From contig DLND01000084.1 of the NCBI GenBank assembly GCA_002476905.1, positions 5,340 through 69,339 of the forward strand: a stretch of 64,000 bases of DNA, given 5' to 3'. The position numbers were made by a program, and so were the translations under genes. The stretch is from Flavobacteriales bacterium UBA7519. GTDB lineage: Bacteria; Bacteroidota; Bacteroidia; Flavobacteriales; Weeksellaceae. Below the pieces are notes generated by a model. The model did not search any database and was not told the DNA's origin. It saw nothing but the letters and a program-made list of their open reading frames with translations. Positions 17,363-27,028 of this stretch are shown here, one piece after another (the first letter of the stretch is position 1; every line of letters begins with the position of its first letter).

Positions 17363-17393
17363 AAAGGTTCAGAAATCTCTGAACCTTTGGTTT
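17363..17393. terminator. Bidirectional terminator between the mqo unit and dapA
   Basis: AAAGGTTCAGA (17363-17373) pairs perfectly with TCTGAACCTTT (17378-17388) over a four-base loop, with A and T runs outside. Confidence 0.85.
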
Positions 17394-18269
17394 TTAAGAA
17401 AGCTTTTGCATTTCTTTTTTTATCTTCTCCTGAAGAGTTTCCGAAGCTGGAACCAATGGAAGTCTCACGTAGTTTTTTATCAAGCCTTTCTCCGCCAGTA
17501 TGGTTTTTACACCGCAAGGATTACCTTCTGCAAAAATCAGTCGTGTAATTTCCACAAGAGAATTATGGATTTTATAAGCCTCATCTACTTCCCTTTTACG
17601 AGCTAATTCTACCATTGTCGAAAACTTTTTTGGATAAGCTTGACCGATAACAGAAATTACACCGTCTCCGCCAGCCAGTGTTACAGGCAAAGTATACTCA
17701 TCATCGCCAGACATCAGTGAAAAATGTTCGGGTTTTTGTCTTAAAATATCAAAATATTGTAGAATATTTGGAGCTGCTTCTTTCACCATAAAAAGATTCG
17801 GGAATTCATTCGCTAGACGCAAAGTTGTAGAAGCTTCCACATTTTGTCCTGTTCTTCCTGGAACATTATAAATAATGATTTTTTCACCAGTCTCTGCCAA
17901 AGCTTTATAATGCTGATAAAGTCCTTCCTGATTCGGTTTGTTGTAATAAGGAGAAACTGATAAAACAGCATCAAAATCGGATAAATCTGTTTCCTTGATT
18001 TGCTTTACAACTTCAGCCGTATTGTTTCCACCAATTCCTAAAACTAGTGGTAATCTGTTATTATTGATCTTCGTGATGTGTGCAACAGCTCTGTCCTTTT
18101 CTTCCTTAGAAAGCGTTGCAGCTTCTGCTGTAGTTCCCAGAACAACTAAGAAACTAGTTCCGTTGTCTATATTATAATCGATTAATTTGGTAAGAGAATC
18201 AAAATCTACGGATAGATCTTCATTGAAAGGTGTTACCAAAGCTACACCAACGCCTTTTAGCTGACCCAT
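17394..18269 (-). CDS. dapA: 4-hydroxy-tetrahydrodipicolinate synthase
   Basis: Condenses pyruvate with aspartate semialdehyde at the entry to lysine and diaminopimelate synthesis. The 291-residue TIM barrel shows GTTAEAATLSKEEK near 45-58 for substrate binding, YNVPGRTGQN with the catalytic Tyr near 135, and FMVKEAAPN with the Schiff-base Lys near 163. GDGVISV follows as in the family. A complete promoter lies upstream. Standard length and no defects. Confidence 0.97.
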   Translation of the reverse strand: MGQLKGVGVALVTPFNEDLSVDFDSLTKLIDYNIDNGTSFLVVLGTTAEAATLSKEEKDRAVAHITKINNNRLPLVLGIGGNNTAEVVKQIKETDLSDFDAVLSVSPYYNKPNQEGLYQHYKALAETGEKIIIYNVPGRTGQNVEASTTLRLANEFPNLFMVKEAAPNILQYFDILRQKPEHFSLMSGDDEYTLPVTLAGGDGVISVIGQAYPKKFSTMVELARKREVDEAYKIHNSLVEITRLIFAEGNPCGVKTILAEKGLIKNYVRLPLVPASETLQEKIKKEMQKLS

Positions 18270-18291
18270 TTTTATATGAAATTAAATTTCT

Positions 18292-18321
18292 CAAAGTTAA
18301 TTTTATTTTAATTATCAGCAA
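18292..18321 (-). promoter_or_regulatory. Promoter of dapA (TTG-N19-TAACTTTG)
   Basis: On the minus strand TTG at 18319-18321, spacer 19, and TAACTTTG at 18292-18299. Leader about 20 bases. Confidence 0.6.
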
Positions 18322-18486
18322 AGGTATTCCGAAGAGATCAGTCAAAATCTTTATCTTAATTAGTTTGTAAGGTACAGCTTATGAACATCCTAGTTCTTGA
18401 AAAAACAATATATGAACTGGCTATCAAATAAATGATGTTAGTTTTAAAACTCTAAAATCATTAGATTTGTATCCATATTATTTTAA

Positions 18487-19251
18487 ATGAAAAGTAAAGT
18501 TTTAGGTTTTGGGATTCTAGGCATATTACTAATGGGCTGTAAAGCACCTCTAAGTATAGCCAATGTGCATACCGAAAAGAATATTTACATCACCAGCGAA
18601 CTCAGTGAGGATAAGGAAATGGCAGCCCTCATAGAACCTTACAAACACAAGCTGGAAGGTAAAATGAACACCAAAATTTCTCACACCAATACAGAACTTA
18701 ATAAGTCTGGCGATAACAGCAATCTTGGAAATCTTCTAGCAGATTATACTTTTGAAGGGGCTGATGAGTGGGCAAAAAAGAACAATGTTCCGCCAATTGA
18801 TGCAGCGGTTATTAATATCGGTGGAATCAGAACCATCATTCCCAAAGGTGATATTTTGACTAAACAGATTTATGAGGTGATGCCATTTGAAAATGAAGTG
18901 GTAATTATCAAAATGAACGGTAGAGATGTAGAAGGATTGTTTGATTATTACATGAAAACTCAGAAAAATAATCCGGTTTCTCATTTGGTTATTGAAACAG
19001 AAGAGAATAATTCGATTTCTAAAAAATTAATCAATGGAAAAGCTATTGATTATAATAAGACTTATTACATCGCAACATCAGATTATCTAGCTTTGGGAGG
19101 TGATAGCATGTTCTTTTTCAGTAAAGGCGAAATGATATCGACAGGAATCAAAATGCGAGATCTTTTTTTGGAGAAATTTAAGCAGAATCCGGAAATTTCT
19201 GCGCCAGATGATGTTAGACTAGTTTTCAAAAATAAAAAAGTGCAGGAATAA
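18487..19251 (+). CDS. 5'-nucleotidase C-terminal domain lipoprotein
   Basis: A 254-residue lipoprotein (LLMGC, Cys18) that holds only the C-terminal substrate-binding domain of UshA-type 5'-nucleotidases: NLLADYTFEGADEWAKKN, INIGGIRTIIPKG and the Y.IATSDYLALGGD loop. That domain recognises the nucleoside in the fused enzymes. The catalytic metallophosphoesterase half is the next gene, which starts within this stop codon (one shared base). A -7 box TAGATTTG is at 18462-18469. Confidence 0.88.
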   Translation: MKSKVLGFGILGILLMGCKAPLSIANVHTEKNIYITSELSEDKEMAALIEPYKHKLEGKMNTKISHTNTELNKSGDNSNLGNLLADYTFEGADEWAKKNNVPPIDAAVINIGGIRTIIPKGDILTKQIYEVMPFENEVVIIKMNGRDVEGLFDYYMKTQKNNPVSHLVIETEENNSISKKLINGKAIDYNKTYYIATSDYLALGGDSMFFFSKGEMISTGIKMRDLFLEKFKQNPEISAPDDVRLVFKNKKVQE

Positions 19252-20201
19252 TGAAAAGAAAAGAATTTCTAAAATATATCGGTGGCGGAAGTCTTGCTTT
19301 GACGCTTGCACCTAATCTTTTGTTGGCAGAGCAATTTGATATTCTAACAAAAGAATCTGCTCATAAATTGACAATTCTACACACTAACGATCAACATAGT
19401 AGAATCGAACCATTTGATGCATCTTATACCAAAAATCCAAATCAAGGAGGATTTGCTAGAAGAGCTTCATTAGTCAAGAAAATCAGAAGCGAAGAAAAAA
19501 ATGTTTTGCTTTTGGATTCGGGAGATATTTTCCAAGGAACGCCTTATTTCAATTTTTTTGGTGGCGAATTGGAGTTTAAATTAATGAGTATGATGCAATA
19601 TGATGCTTCTACAATGGGAAATCACGATTTTGATAATGGTTTGGAAGGTTTTCTAAAAGTCCTTCCGAATGCAAAATTCCCTTTCATTTGCTCCAATTAC
19701 GATTTCAAGAATACAATCCTAGACGGAAAAGCAGAACCATGTAAAATCTTCAACAAAGACGGAATTAGAGTGGGGATTTTTGCTGTAGGTATCGAACTGA
19801 ATGGCTTAGTTGGTAAGAAAAATTATGGAGAAACAATTTATCAAAATCCAATAGAAATTGCTCAACATTATGCTGACTTTTTAAGAAACGAGAAAAAATG
19901 TGATTTGGTAATTTGTTTATCTCACATCGGTTTTGATTATAAAGATGATCCGGAGAAAATATCTGATAAACATTTAGCTGCAAAAACTTCAGGAATAGAT
20001 TTAATTTTGGGAGGGCACACGCATACATTTCTGAAAGAACCTCTTGTTTTTCAAAATAAGGATGGTAAAAATGTCATTGTCAATCAAGTAGGTTGGGCAG
20101 GGATTTTATTAGGAAGATTAGATTTTTATTTTGATAAAAATAAGAATGTGAAAAATATTTCGTGGAATAATCAGTTAATAGATGAAAACATAATTGTTTA
20201 G
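19251..20201 (+). CDS. 5'-nucleotidase metallophosphatase domain protein
   Basis: The 316 residues form the catalytic half of a UshA-like 5'-nucleotidase. Metal-binding motifs in order are HTNDQHSRIEP, LLDSGDIFQGTPYF, MGNHDFDNG, SHIG and GGHTHTF. The N-terminus MKRKEFLKYIGGGSLALTLA resembles a Tat-type leader but lacks the second Arg, so general export is possible. Together with the preceding lipoprotein it should hydrolyse nucleotides in the periplasm for phosphate and nucleoside recovery. Confidence 0.92.
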   Translation: MKRKEFLKYIGGGSLALTLAPNLLLAEQFDILTKESAHKLTILHTNDQHSRIEPFDASYTKNPNQGGFARRASLVKKIRSEEKNVLLLDSGDIFQGTPYFNFFGGELEFKLMSMMQYDASTMGNHDFDNGLEGFLKVLPNAKFPFICSNYDFKNTILDGKAEPCKIFNKDGIRVGIFAVGIELNGLVGKKNYGETIYQNPIEIAQHYADFLRNEKKCDLVICLSHIGFDYKDDPEKISDKHLAAKTSGIDLILGGHTHTFLKEPLVFQNKDGKNVIVNQVGWAGILLGRLDFYFDKNKNVKNISWNNQLIDENIIV

Positions 20202-20202
20202 A

Positions 20203-22422
20203 ATGAAGAAAATTTTATTAATTATATCAGTTTTTACAGCACTAATTTTTCAAGCGCAGAACAGCCGATGGAGCGATCTTTTCTCCTATAATAATGTCCT
20301 GAAAATAAGAGAAGACGGTAACCGATTAATCGCAGCCACAGAAAACGGAATTTTTTATTATTACCCAGGCACAGGAGAAATAAAAAAACTTTCTAAAGCC
20401 AATGGACTCCACGAAGTTAAAATATCTGCTTTTGATTATAATGCTACAACTCAAACAGGCATTGTGGGCTACCAGAACGGATCTATGGATGTCATTACAC
20501 CAAACGGTATTTTTCTGATTATTGATATCCCTCTTGCCAATGGTTATAACGGAAGTAAAAGAATCAATGATATATTCATCAATGGCGATAAAGCAATTAT
20601 CTCAGCAGGTTATGGTGTGTCTATTTTTAATGTCACTAAAAGAGAGTTTGGGGATACCGCTTTTTTTACTACAGGTGCAGCATATGACGCGGTAAATTCC
20701 GCAGTTCTTAAAGATAATATTGTTTATGCTGCAACAAGCAAAGGATTGAAATATCATGAGCTGAACGCCACATTTCCAGTATATAGCAGTTGGGTGTCTC
20801 CTACTAATTTTCAAGGTGATTATAAAAAAATAGATGCCTCGGGAATTATAGCTTTTGCTTCAAATAACGATTTGAAATTCGGTAACTTTCCCAATTTATC
20901 TACCAAATCAGGTTTTTCTAATATTCAGGATGTAAAAGTCACTGGAAATCAGATTATTGTCACAGATCAAACTCAAGTCTTTGTTTATGGACTTAATGGA
21001 ACTCAGCAAAAGAATTTTAATGCTGAAGAATCAATCAATACAGCCATAGTCTATAATAGTCAGCTTTTCACAGGGACTCGTTTTTCCGGAATTTATAATG
21101 AACAAAAAAGCAGTTTCAGACCAGATGGACCCTACAATAACTTGTCGTACAAAATATCGTTGCTAAATAATCAAATATGGGTTTCAACAGGAGGACGAAG
21201 TTCTTACAATGAATCATTACCTTCATATATCGGCTATTATCATTATAATGGTACAAATTGGATATATCCGGAATATTTTAAAACGAATAATCAATTTAAT
21301 ATTTTAGATGTTGTTCCCAATCCATCTAAACCATCTGAAATCTTTTTTACTAATTATTTTTTTTCTGGAAATAAAGGTATCTATAAAATGGATAATAATG
21401 AGTTTGTAAAATCTTATAGTTTAAATCCTGGGAACGTTTATGGTGATCAGCCAGTAGGCTGCGTGTTCGATAGTAACAATGAGTTATTTTGCTCTGCTTC
21501 TGCAATAGATGGGACTTTAGGTGCGGGGTTTTATTATTATGATAAATCCAATGATAAATTTATCAGTAAGAACTTAAATGTGTCTAACAACGCTCAAAAA
21601 CCTCTTATAAAAGATAAAATCCTATATATCCCAGTTCCTAGAGTTGGAGGTCTTATTATGTATGATTACAATAATACACCATCTTCATTTTCTGATGATA
21701 AATTTAAACTTATAACCAAAGATAATAATCTACCAGTAAGTCAGGTGTACTCTGTTAATGTAGATAATAATGATGATGTTTGGATTGGGACAAAGGAAGG
21801 ATTGCGTATTTTATCTAATCCAAAAGCCGCAATTCTTGAAAGTAATCCGCAAACCGATCCAATTATTATAGAACAAAACGGAATTGGAGAAGAACTCTTC
21901 AAGGATGCTGAAATCTTACAAATTGCAGTAGACTCAGGAAACCAAAAATGGATATCTATTGGCGGTGGAGGAGTGTTTTACATAAGCTCATCCGGAGATA
22001 AAACAATTTATCATTTCACACAGTCTAATTCTCCATTGCCGAACGATACTGTTACTGATATTAAGGTTGATCATAAAACGGGAAAAGTATATTTTGTAAC
22101 ATTAGATGGGGTGATGGTTTATCAAGGTGATGCTTCTGAGGTTACATCCAATTTTGGAAATGTCCTAGTCTACCCAAACCCAGTAGTTTATTCTCAATAT
22201 AAAGGTAATGTGAGAATAAAAGGTTTAGCACAGAAAACCAATATCCGAATTACCGATGCCGCAGGTAATCTGGTGCATTCTGCTGTCGCAAATGGAGGCT
22301 ATTTTGAGTGGAATCTTAACAACCAAAGAGGGGTGCGGGTAGCTTCAGGAATCTATTATGTTTTGATGACCAACGAGGATGGAACTGATACTGCTACAGC
22401 CAAAATTGCTGTCGTAAATTAA
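20203..22422 (+). CDS. porZ: Type IX secretion attachment-complex protein PorZ
   Basis: PorZ binds anionic LPS and, with PorU, PorV and PorQ, attaches T9SS cargo at the cell surface. The ATG at 20203 begins a clear signal peptide (MKKILLIISVFTALIFQAQ). The next 630 residues are two-component-regulator-type beta-propeller repeats (for example DDVWIGTKEGLRIL), and the last 80-90 residues (NVLVYPNPV to the end) are a T9SS-type C-terminal domain, as PorZ itself carries. It lies one base behind the nucleotidase and directly ahead of recO, a neighbourhood I associate with flavobacterial porZ. Confidence 0.85.
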   Translation: MKKILLIISVFTALIFQAQNSRWSDLFSYNNVLKIREDGNRLIAATENGIFYYYPGTGEIKKLSKANGLHEVKISAFDYNATTQTGIVGYQNGSMDVITPNGIFLIIDIPLANGYNGSKRINDIFINGDKAIISAGYGVSIFNVTKREFGDTAFFTTGAAYDAVNSAVLKDNIVYAATSKGLKYHELNATFPVYSSWVSPTNFQGDYKKIDASGIIAFASNNDLKFGNFPNLSTKSGFSNIQDVKVTGNQIIVTDQTQVFVYGLNGTQQKNFNAEESINTAIVYNSQLFTGTRFSGIYNEQKSSFRPDGPYNNLSYKISLLNNQIWVSTGGRSSYNESLPSYIGYYHYNGTNWIYPEYFKTNNQFNILDVVPNPSKPSEIFFTNYFFSGNKGIYKMDNNEFVKSYSLNPGNVYGDQPVGCVFDSNNELFCSASAIDGTLGAGFYYYDKSNDKFISKNLNVSNNAQKPLIKDKILYIPVPRVGGLIMYDYNNTPSSFSDDKFKLITKDNNLPVSQVYSVNVDNNDDVWIGTKEGLRILSNPKAAILESNPQTDPIIIEQNGIGEELFKDAEILQIAVDSGNQKWISIGGGGVFYISSSGDKTIYHFTQSNSPLPNDTVTDIKVDHKTGKVYFVTLDGVMVYQGDASEVTSNFGNVLVYPNPVVYSQYKGNVRIKGLAQKTNIRITDAAGNLVHSAVANGGYFEWNLNNQRGVRVASGIYYVLMTNEDGTDTATAKIAVVN

Positions 22423-22425
22423 GAA

Positions 22426-23103
22426 ATGACCCAAGAAGTTTTTTTACTGTCTTATACGAAATATGGAGATCACGATGCTGTTCTCCATTGTTTTTGTAGA
22501 GAAAACGGATTCGAAAGTTTTTTTGCCAAAGGTATCTATGCTCCAAAAAATAAAAAAAAGGCATTTCTTTTTCCTCTAAATGAACTATTGGTTTATACTT
22601 CTGACAAAAAAAAAAATATCCAGAATGTTATCAAATTGGAACAGAAAAATTCTGAACTTTTCACGTCCGATATTAGAAAGAATGCAATTTTATTTTTTAT
22701 CTCCGATTTGTTGAATCAAGTTCTTAGGAATGAAAATCAGAATCAGAATATTTATTCGGAAATTTCGCTTTTCTTGAGTCAATTGCAGGTGGATAATTTC
22801 CAATCTCATTTGATATTTATTTTCAGATTATTGAAACAGCAAGGTTTACAGCCGTTATTCTCTGATAAAACTTATCTGAATCCTGAATCAGGAAACTTTG
22901 AAGACATCGAGTCTCACCATTTTTTTAATCGAGATATTTCAGCAATTTGGAAGGAGCTGATTGTCTCGCAAAATCCGTATGACATTAAATTAAGCAGATT
23001 CGGAAAACAAAACTTCCTCGATTCTATTTTGGTTTATTATCATTATCATTTTACAGATTTCCGAGAACCAAAATCCTTGGAAATCATCAAAGAAATTTTT
23101 TAA
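22426..23103 (+). CDS. recO: DNA repair protein RecO
   Basis: Mediator that loads RecA on single-stranded DNA with RecR. The N-terminal OB fold shows VFLLSYTKYGDHDAVLHCFC with GFESFFAKGI behind it. A helical C-terminal part ends at 225 residues, close to the family length. The usual four-cysteine zinc site is not obvious, which is common outside Proteobacteria and Firmicutes. It starts three bases after porZ and is followed by an acetyltransferase gene after three more. Confidence 0.88.
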   Translation: MTQEVFLLSYTKYGDHDAVLHCFCRENGFESFFAKGIYAPKNKKKAFLFPLNELLVYTSDKKKNIQNVIKLEQKNSELFTSDIRKNAILFFISDLLNQVLRNENQNQNIYSEISLFLSQLQVDNFQSHLIFIFRLLKQQGLQPLFSDKTYLNPESGNFEDIESHHFFNRDISAIWKELIVSQNPYDIKLSRFGKQNFLDSILVYYHYHFTDFREPKSLEIIKEIF

Positions 23104-23106
23104 ATT

Positions 23107-23598
23107 ATGATTATTAAAGCCGAACAAAAAGACATCTCTGTTATTCAAGATTTAGCAAAAAAATCTTGGAGTTTTGCTTATGTGGACATATTGGAACAGG
23201 ATCAGATAGATTATATGTTGGATTTGATGTATTCTGAAGAAGCATTGAAAAAACATTTTGAAAATCGCAATTATCATTATTATTTGATACAGGAAGAGGA
23301 TCAATTCTTAGGCTTCGTTGGGTTTGAATTTCATCAAGAACCGGAAACCACAAAACTTCACAGGATTTATTTTTTAAAAGAAGCCCAAGGAAAAGGTTTG
23401 GGCAAAAAAGCTTTAAAGTTTGTTGTTAATGAGACTGAAAAAATTGGTAATAAAAGAGTGATCTTAACAGTCAATAAAAATAATTCTGCCAAAAACTTCT
23501 ATGAATCACAAGGTTTCAAAATCTATGATGAAGCGATTTTCGACATTGGAAATGGCTATGTGATGGACGATTTTCTGATGGAATTCTTATTAAGATAA
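23107..23598 (+). CDS. GNAT-family N-acetyltransferase
   Basis: A 163-residue acetyl-CoA-dependent transferase. The CoA-binding motif A reads HRIYFLKEAQGKGLGKKAL near residues 88-106, preceded by beta-strand FLGFVGFEF and followed by motif B NKNNSAKNFYESQGFKIYDE. The substrate cannot be told. It is the last gene of the porZ-recO unit, closed by a terminator. Confidence 0.88.
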   Translation: MIIKAEQKDISVIQDLAKKSWSFAYVDILEQDQIDYMLDLMYSEEALKKHFENRNYHYYLIQEEDQFLGFVGFEFHQEPETTKLHRIYFLKEAQGKGLGKKALKFVVNETEKIGNKRVILTVNKNNSAKNFYESQGFKIYDEAIFDIGNGYVMDDFLMEFLLR

Positions 23599-23617
23599 GA
23601 TTGATAAAATTAGTATT

Positions 23618-23650
23618 AAAGGCATTTGTGACTTAGCAGATGCTTTTTTT
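23618..23650 (+). terminator. Terminator after the recO-acetyltransferase unit
   Basis: AAAGGCATTTG (23618-23628) pairs with CAGATGCTTTT (23637-23647), including two G-T pairs, and is followed by T residues. Confidence 0.7.
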
Positions 23651-24004
23651 GTGATTCTATTTGGCGACTTTTCGATATCAAATTATCAACTAATCATTAA
23701 CAATTACAAAAAGCACAAATTCTACAAATCTCGAATTTTTAAGTCAGAATTTTTCAATTAAAATATTTGATTGATTCTTAATGAATTAATGAGACTTCTA
23801 ATTCTTGAAAAATCCATTTCTCAAATCCATATTGTCCGGATGTTAACTTTTGTTGAAGATTAACTGAATTAATTCTTAAACATTATTAATGCACAGATAA
23901 CGATTCATTAAAGTTATATCTCCCGCATAATTTTAGATTTGTCCCAGAACGAAATCAGAACGCCTGATAGTAATTTTTCTTCATATACTATTTTTTAAAT
24001 TTAG
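23651..24004. other. Gene-free spacer
   Basis: About 350 AT-rich bases between the terminator and the immunity-like remnant. I see no open frame with coding character. A TAGATTTG (-7-like) at 23934-23941 points to the right, but nothing coding follows it on that strand before the minus-strand remnant. Confidence 0.4.
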
Positions 24005-24030
24005 AAAGCCAGCTATTTATAGCCGGCTTT
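24005..24030 (-). terminator. Hairpin after the immunity-like remnant
   Basis: AAAGCCAGCTA (24005-24015) pairs with TAGCCGGCTTT (24020-24030) with one A-C mismatch and a four-base loop, just past the stop of the remnant. Confidence 0.5.
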
Positions 24031-24033
24031 TTA

Positions 24034-24226
24034 TTATTCCCAAGGGAACTTCTCTATTGATCTCAGTTGTGCTGTACCACCACCGTGATATTCGGAATTA
24101 GGATATTCTAAAATCCATTTTTCTGAATTCTCATCAATATAAACACCAACCATCTTCGCTCGCACCAACCTTAGTTAGCTGTTTTTGTTTCTCAACTAAT
24201 TCATTTCCAACCAAGATAATATTCAT
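24034..24226 (-). pseudogene. Frameshifted small immunity-like gene
   Basis: Too short for most gene callers. The ATG at 24226 opens MNIILVGNELVEKQKQLTK, which runs into a stop after 26 codons. The frame one base away continues as MVGVYIDENSEKWILEYPNS then EYHGGGTAQLRSIEKFPWE and stops at 24034. The whole span is 193 bases, one more than a multiple of three, so a single-base change near 24150-24170 would restore a 63-residue protein. WILEYPNSEYHGGG resembles, from memory, the YP.SE.HGGG motif of Imm27-type polymorphic-toxin immunity proteins. No toxin gene is near. Alternatively only the 39-residue part from the ATG at 24153 is made. Confidence 0.5.
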
Positions 24227-24251
24227 AGTATTTATTTTTAACTCGAACTCT

Positions 24252-26339
24252 CTAACTAATCTGTGACCACTTATTTTTCCCTTTATATTGCTTGATATAA
24301 TATTGTTTGATGATTTGATTATCGGGATGATTGAGGAGAGAATCTTTTTCCAAAATTCTTTCCACAGTTAGTTTTGAAGCTTTGATAATGGCAGAATCTT
24401 CTATCAGACTTAGTTTTTTGAAATCCACAACACCACTTTGCTGAGTTCCCAGAATGTCGCCTGGACCCCGCAATTCCATATCAACTTCCGATATTTTGAA
24501 ACCATCGTTCGTCTGAACCATTGTTTTGATTCTGGTTCTGCTTTCTTTGCTCAGTTTATCATCTGTCATCAGGATACAATAACTTTGCTCTGCGCCTCTT
24601 CCAACACGTCCTCGTAACTGATGAAGCTGTGATAATCCAAATCTCTCAGCACTTTCAATAACCATTACAGAAGCATTCGGAACGTTCACACCAACTTCTA
24701 TCACTGTTGTTGCCACCATAATTTGAGCATTTCCGGACGCAAAGAATTGCATATTAATATCTTTTTCTGCAGGTTTCATTCGTCCGTGAACCATTGTCAC
24801 ATTATAGCTTTTGAAGAAATTCATTACGCTTTCCAAACCTTCCATCAGATTTTTGTAATCCAAAGTTTCTGATTCTTCAATCAATGGATAAACAAAGTAA
24901 ATCTGACGACCTTTTTCAATCTCTTCTCGGCAGAAATTATAAACCGAAAGTCTGTCTTTTTCCCTTCTGTGAGCCGTAATAATCGGTTTTCTATTAGCCG
25001 GTAATTCATCAATCACAGATACATCTAAATCAGAATAAAAACTCATCGCCAAAGTTCTAGGAATTGGGGTTGCCGTCATTACTAGAATGTGAGGCGGAAT
25101 ATTGTTTTTTGCCCAAAGTTTCGCCCGCTGAGCTACTCCAAATCTATGCTGCTCATCAATAATCGCTAATCCCAGTTTATGAAATTTCACTTTATCTTCG
25201 AGGATGGCGTGTGTTCCTATCAAAATAGTAAGCGCGCCGTTTTCCAGTTCTTCGTGAATAATTTTCCTTTCCGAAGTTTTGGATGAACCAGTCAAAAGTT
25301 TGACATTGATATCTGTGTTTTTTAATAATTCTTTAATTGAATTGAAATGTTGCTGAGCCAAGATTTCTGTCGGAGCCATCAAACAAGATTGGAAACCGTT
25401 GTCCATCGCAATCAACATTGTTAATAATGCGACCATTGTTTTTCCAGAACCAACATCACCTTGCAACAAACGATTCATTTGAGTCGAACGTTTCATATCG
25501 GTTCGGATTTCTTTCAGAACTCGTTTTTGAGCGTTGGTTAATTCGAAAGGAAGATTGTTATTATAGAAATTTGTGAAATGATCGCCGACAATCGGAAACG
25601 GATTTCCGAACGATTTTGTTTTCTGATGCAGTTTTTTCAGGCCATAACCTAATTGGAAGAAAAACGCTTCTTCGAATTTCAATCGTCTGTCAGCCGCTTC
25701 AAAATGTTTAAAATCTTTTGGGAAGTGTATGTTGTAATAAGAATTTAATCTTCCCATCAACTTCATCGATTTCAAAATATAATCTGGCAAATTTTCCGAA
25801 ATCAGTTGAGGTAAATCTTTTAAAATGTTGAAAATAACATTCTGAAAAAACTTATTATTAATGCCTCGCTTACTCAGTTTTTCACTTCCCGGATAAACGG
25901 GCAAAAGCGTTCCTGATAATGCTTTTTTTTCGTCCGCTTCAATCTCCGGATGAGGCATTGAAAAATTGCCGTTGAAAAAGTTGACTTTTCCGAAAATAAA
26001 AATTTCTTTGTTTAATGGAATTGAATCTTTCATCCAGTTCGTATATCGAAACCAAACCAAATCCATCGTCCCGGTTTCATCCCGAAATTTTGCGGACAAA
26101 CGTTTCCCTTTTTCGTAAACAACTTCTTGGATATCTGTGATTTTTCCCTTCAACTGGATATCAGCATCGGGTTCTTTTGTCAAATCACCGATTTTGTAAA
26201 CCTTACTTTTATCGATATATCGAATCGGGTAGAAGGTCAGCAAATCTTCCACAGTCGTGATTCCCAACACGTTTTTGATGAATTTTGCGCGTTCGGTTCC
26301 GATGTTTTTGAGAAATTCTATAGAAGTTTCTAAAGTCAA
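24252..26339 (-). CDS. recG: ATP-dependent DNA helicase RecG
   Basis: Remodels stalled replication forks and Holliday junctions. The 695 residues show the N-terminal wedge OB domain (about 60-150), helicase motifs I (GDVGSGKT), II (DEQHRFG, the DExH variant), III (TATPIP), V (ATTVIEVGVNVPNA) and VI (QLRGRVGRG), and the C-terminal motif GPGDILGTQQSG. The start is TTG at 26339 (MTLETSIEFLKNIG); no ATG is available before the conserved N-terminus. Normal family length. Confidence 0.96.
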   Translation of the reverse strand: MTLETSIEFLKNIGTERAKFIKNVLGITTVEDLLTFYPIRYIDKSKVYKIGDLTKEPDADIQLKGKITDIQEVVYEKGKRLSAKFRDETGTMDLVWFRYTNWMKDSIPLNKEIFIFGKVNFFNGNFSMPHPEIEADEKKALSGTLLPVYPGSEKLSKRGINNKFFQNVIFNILKDLPQLISENLPDYILKSMKLMGRLNSYYNIHFPKDFKHFEAADRRLKFEEAFFFQLGYGLKKLHQKTKSFGNPFPIVGDHFTNFYNNNLPFELTNAQKRVLKEIRTDMKRSTQMNRLLQGDVGSGKTMVALLTMLIAMDNGFQSCLMAPTEILAQQHFNSIKELLKNTDINVKLLTGSSKTSERKIIHEELENGALTILIGTHAILEDKVKFHKLGLAIIDEQHRFGVAQRAKLWAKNNIPPHILVMTATPIPRTLAMSFYSDLDVSVIDELPANRKPIITAHRREKDRLSVYNFCREEIEKGRQIYFVYPLIEESETLDYKNLMEGLESVMNFFKSYNVTMVHGRMKPAEKDINMQFFASGNAQIMVATTVIEVGVNVPNASVMVIESAERFGLSQLHQLRGRVGRGAEQSYCILMTDDKLSKESRTRIKTMVQTNDGFKISEVDMELRGPGDILGTQQSGVVDFKKLSLIEDSAIIKASKLTVERILEKDSLLNHPDNQIIKQYYIKQYKGKNKWSQIS

Positions 26340-26436
26340 GAAAAAAAAATTTGTTCCGACGAATTTCGGGAAAATTTATTGTAAAATAAAATAGGGGATA
26401 TAATAAAAAAACACCCGAATTCGGATGTTTATATAA

Positions 26437-26970
26437 TTAATCTTTAATCTTTGACTTGAATTTCTTCTGATAGCCTTCCCATTCATTTCTGCTTTTGATC
26501 GTTTTGTACTCATCAGAAGCAATCATAGAAAAATAGGGTTCTACTTCTTTCGCATTCAGAAATCCAGAAAGACTAGTGATCGGATCTGTCTTTTCATCCA
26601 AGAAAACCATTGTTGGAATCATGTTGATGTTCATATATTTGGAAAACTGATGAAATCCGGTTTTAGATTTTTTGCCTTTATAATCAGGATTTGTGAATTT
26701 GTGTCCTGCAAAATTAACAATGTCGTTTCCATCACTTTCAAACTTAACGGCATAAAATTTTTCATTGATAATTTTAGCAATCTCTGGATGATTGAAAGTG
26801 AATTTGTCCATCTCTTGACAAGGCGCACACCAATCTGCATAGAAATCGATAATGATTTTCTTCGGTGCTTTTTTCTGTGCTGCGAGCGCCTGAGTCATCG
26901 TCATCCAATGAACTTGCGCAAACCCAGAAACTTGAATCAGAAATAAGGTTAATAATAATATTTTTTTCAT
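26437..26970 (-). CDS. Periplasmic thioredoxin-family protein
   Basis: A signal peptide (MKKILLLTLFLIQVSGFAQ) precedes a thioredoxin fold. WCAPC at 47-51 is the redox site, IIIDFYADWC the preceding strand, and NMIPTMVFLD carries the cis-proline. Between them is an insertion around GHKFTNPDYKGKK. The arrangement resembles the C-terminal domain of DsbD and related periplasmic reductases. It probably keeps envelope cysteines reduced. It follows the POT gene on the same strand by 58 bases. Confidence 0.88.
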   Translation of the reverse strand: MKKILLLTLFLIQVSGFAQVHWMTMTQALAAQKKAPKKIIIDFYADWCAPCQEMDKFTFNHPEIAKIINEKFYAVKFESDGNDIVNFAGHKFTNPDYKGKKSKTGFHQFSKYMNINMIPTMVFLDEKTDPITSLSGFLNAKEVEPYFSMIASDEYKTIKSRNEWEGYQKKFKSKIKD

Positions 26971-27028
26971 CTGTGCGCTTTATATTTCGGTTAATTTCTC
27001 ATAGTCATAGACGTCTGAATGATTTAAA

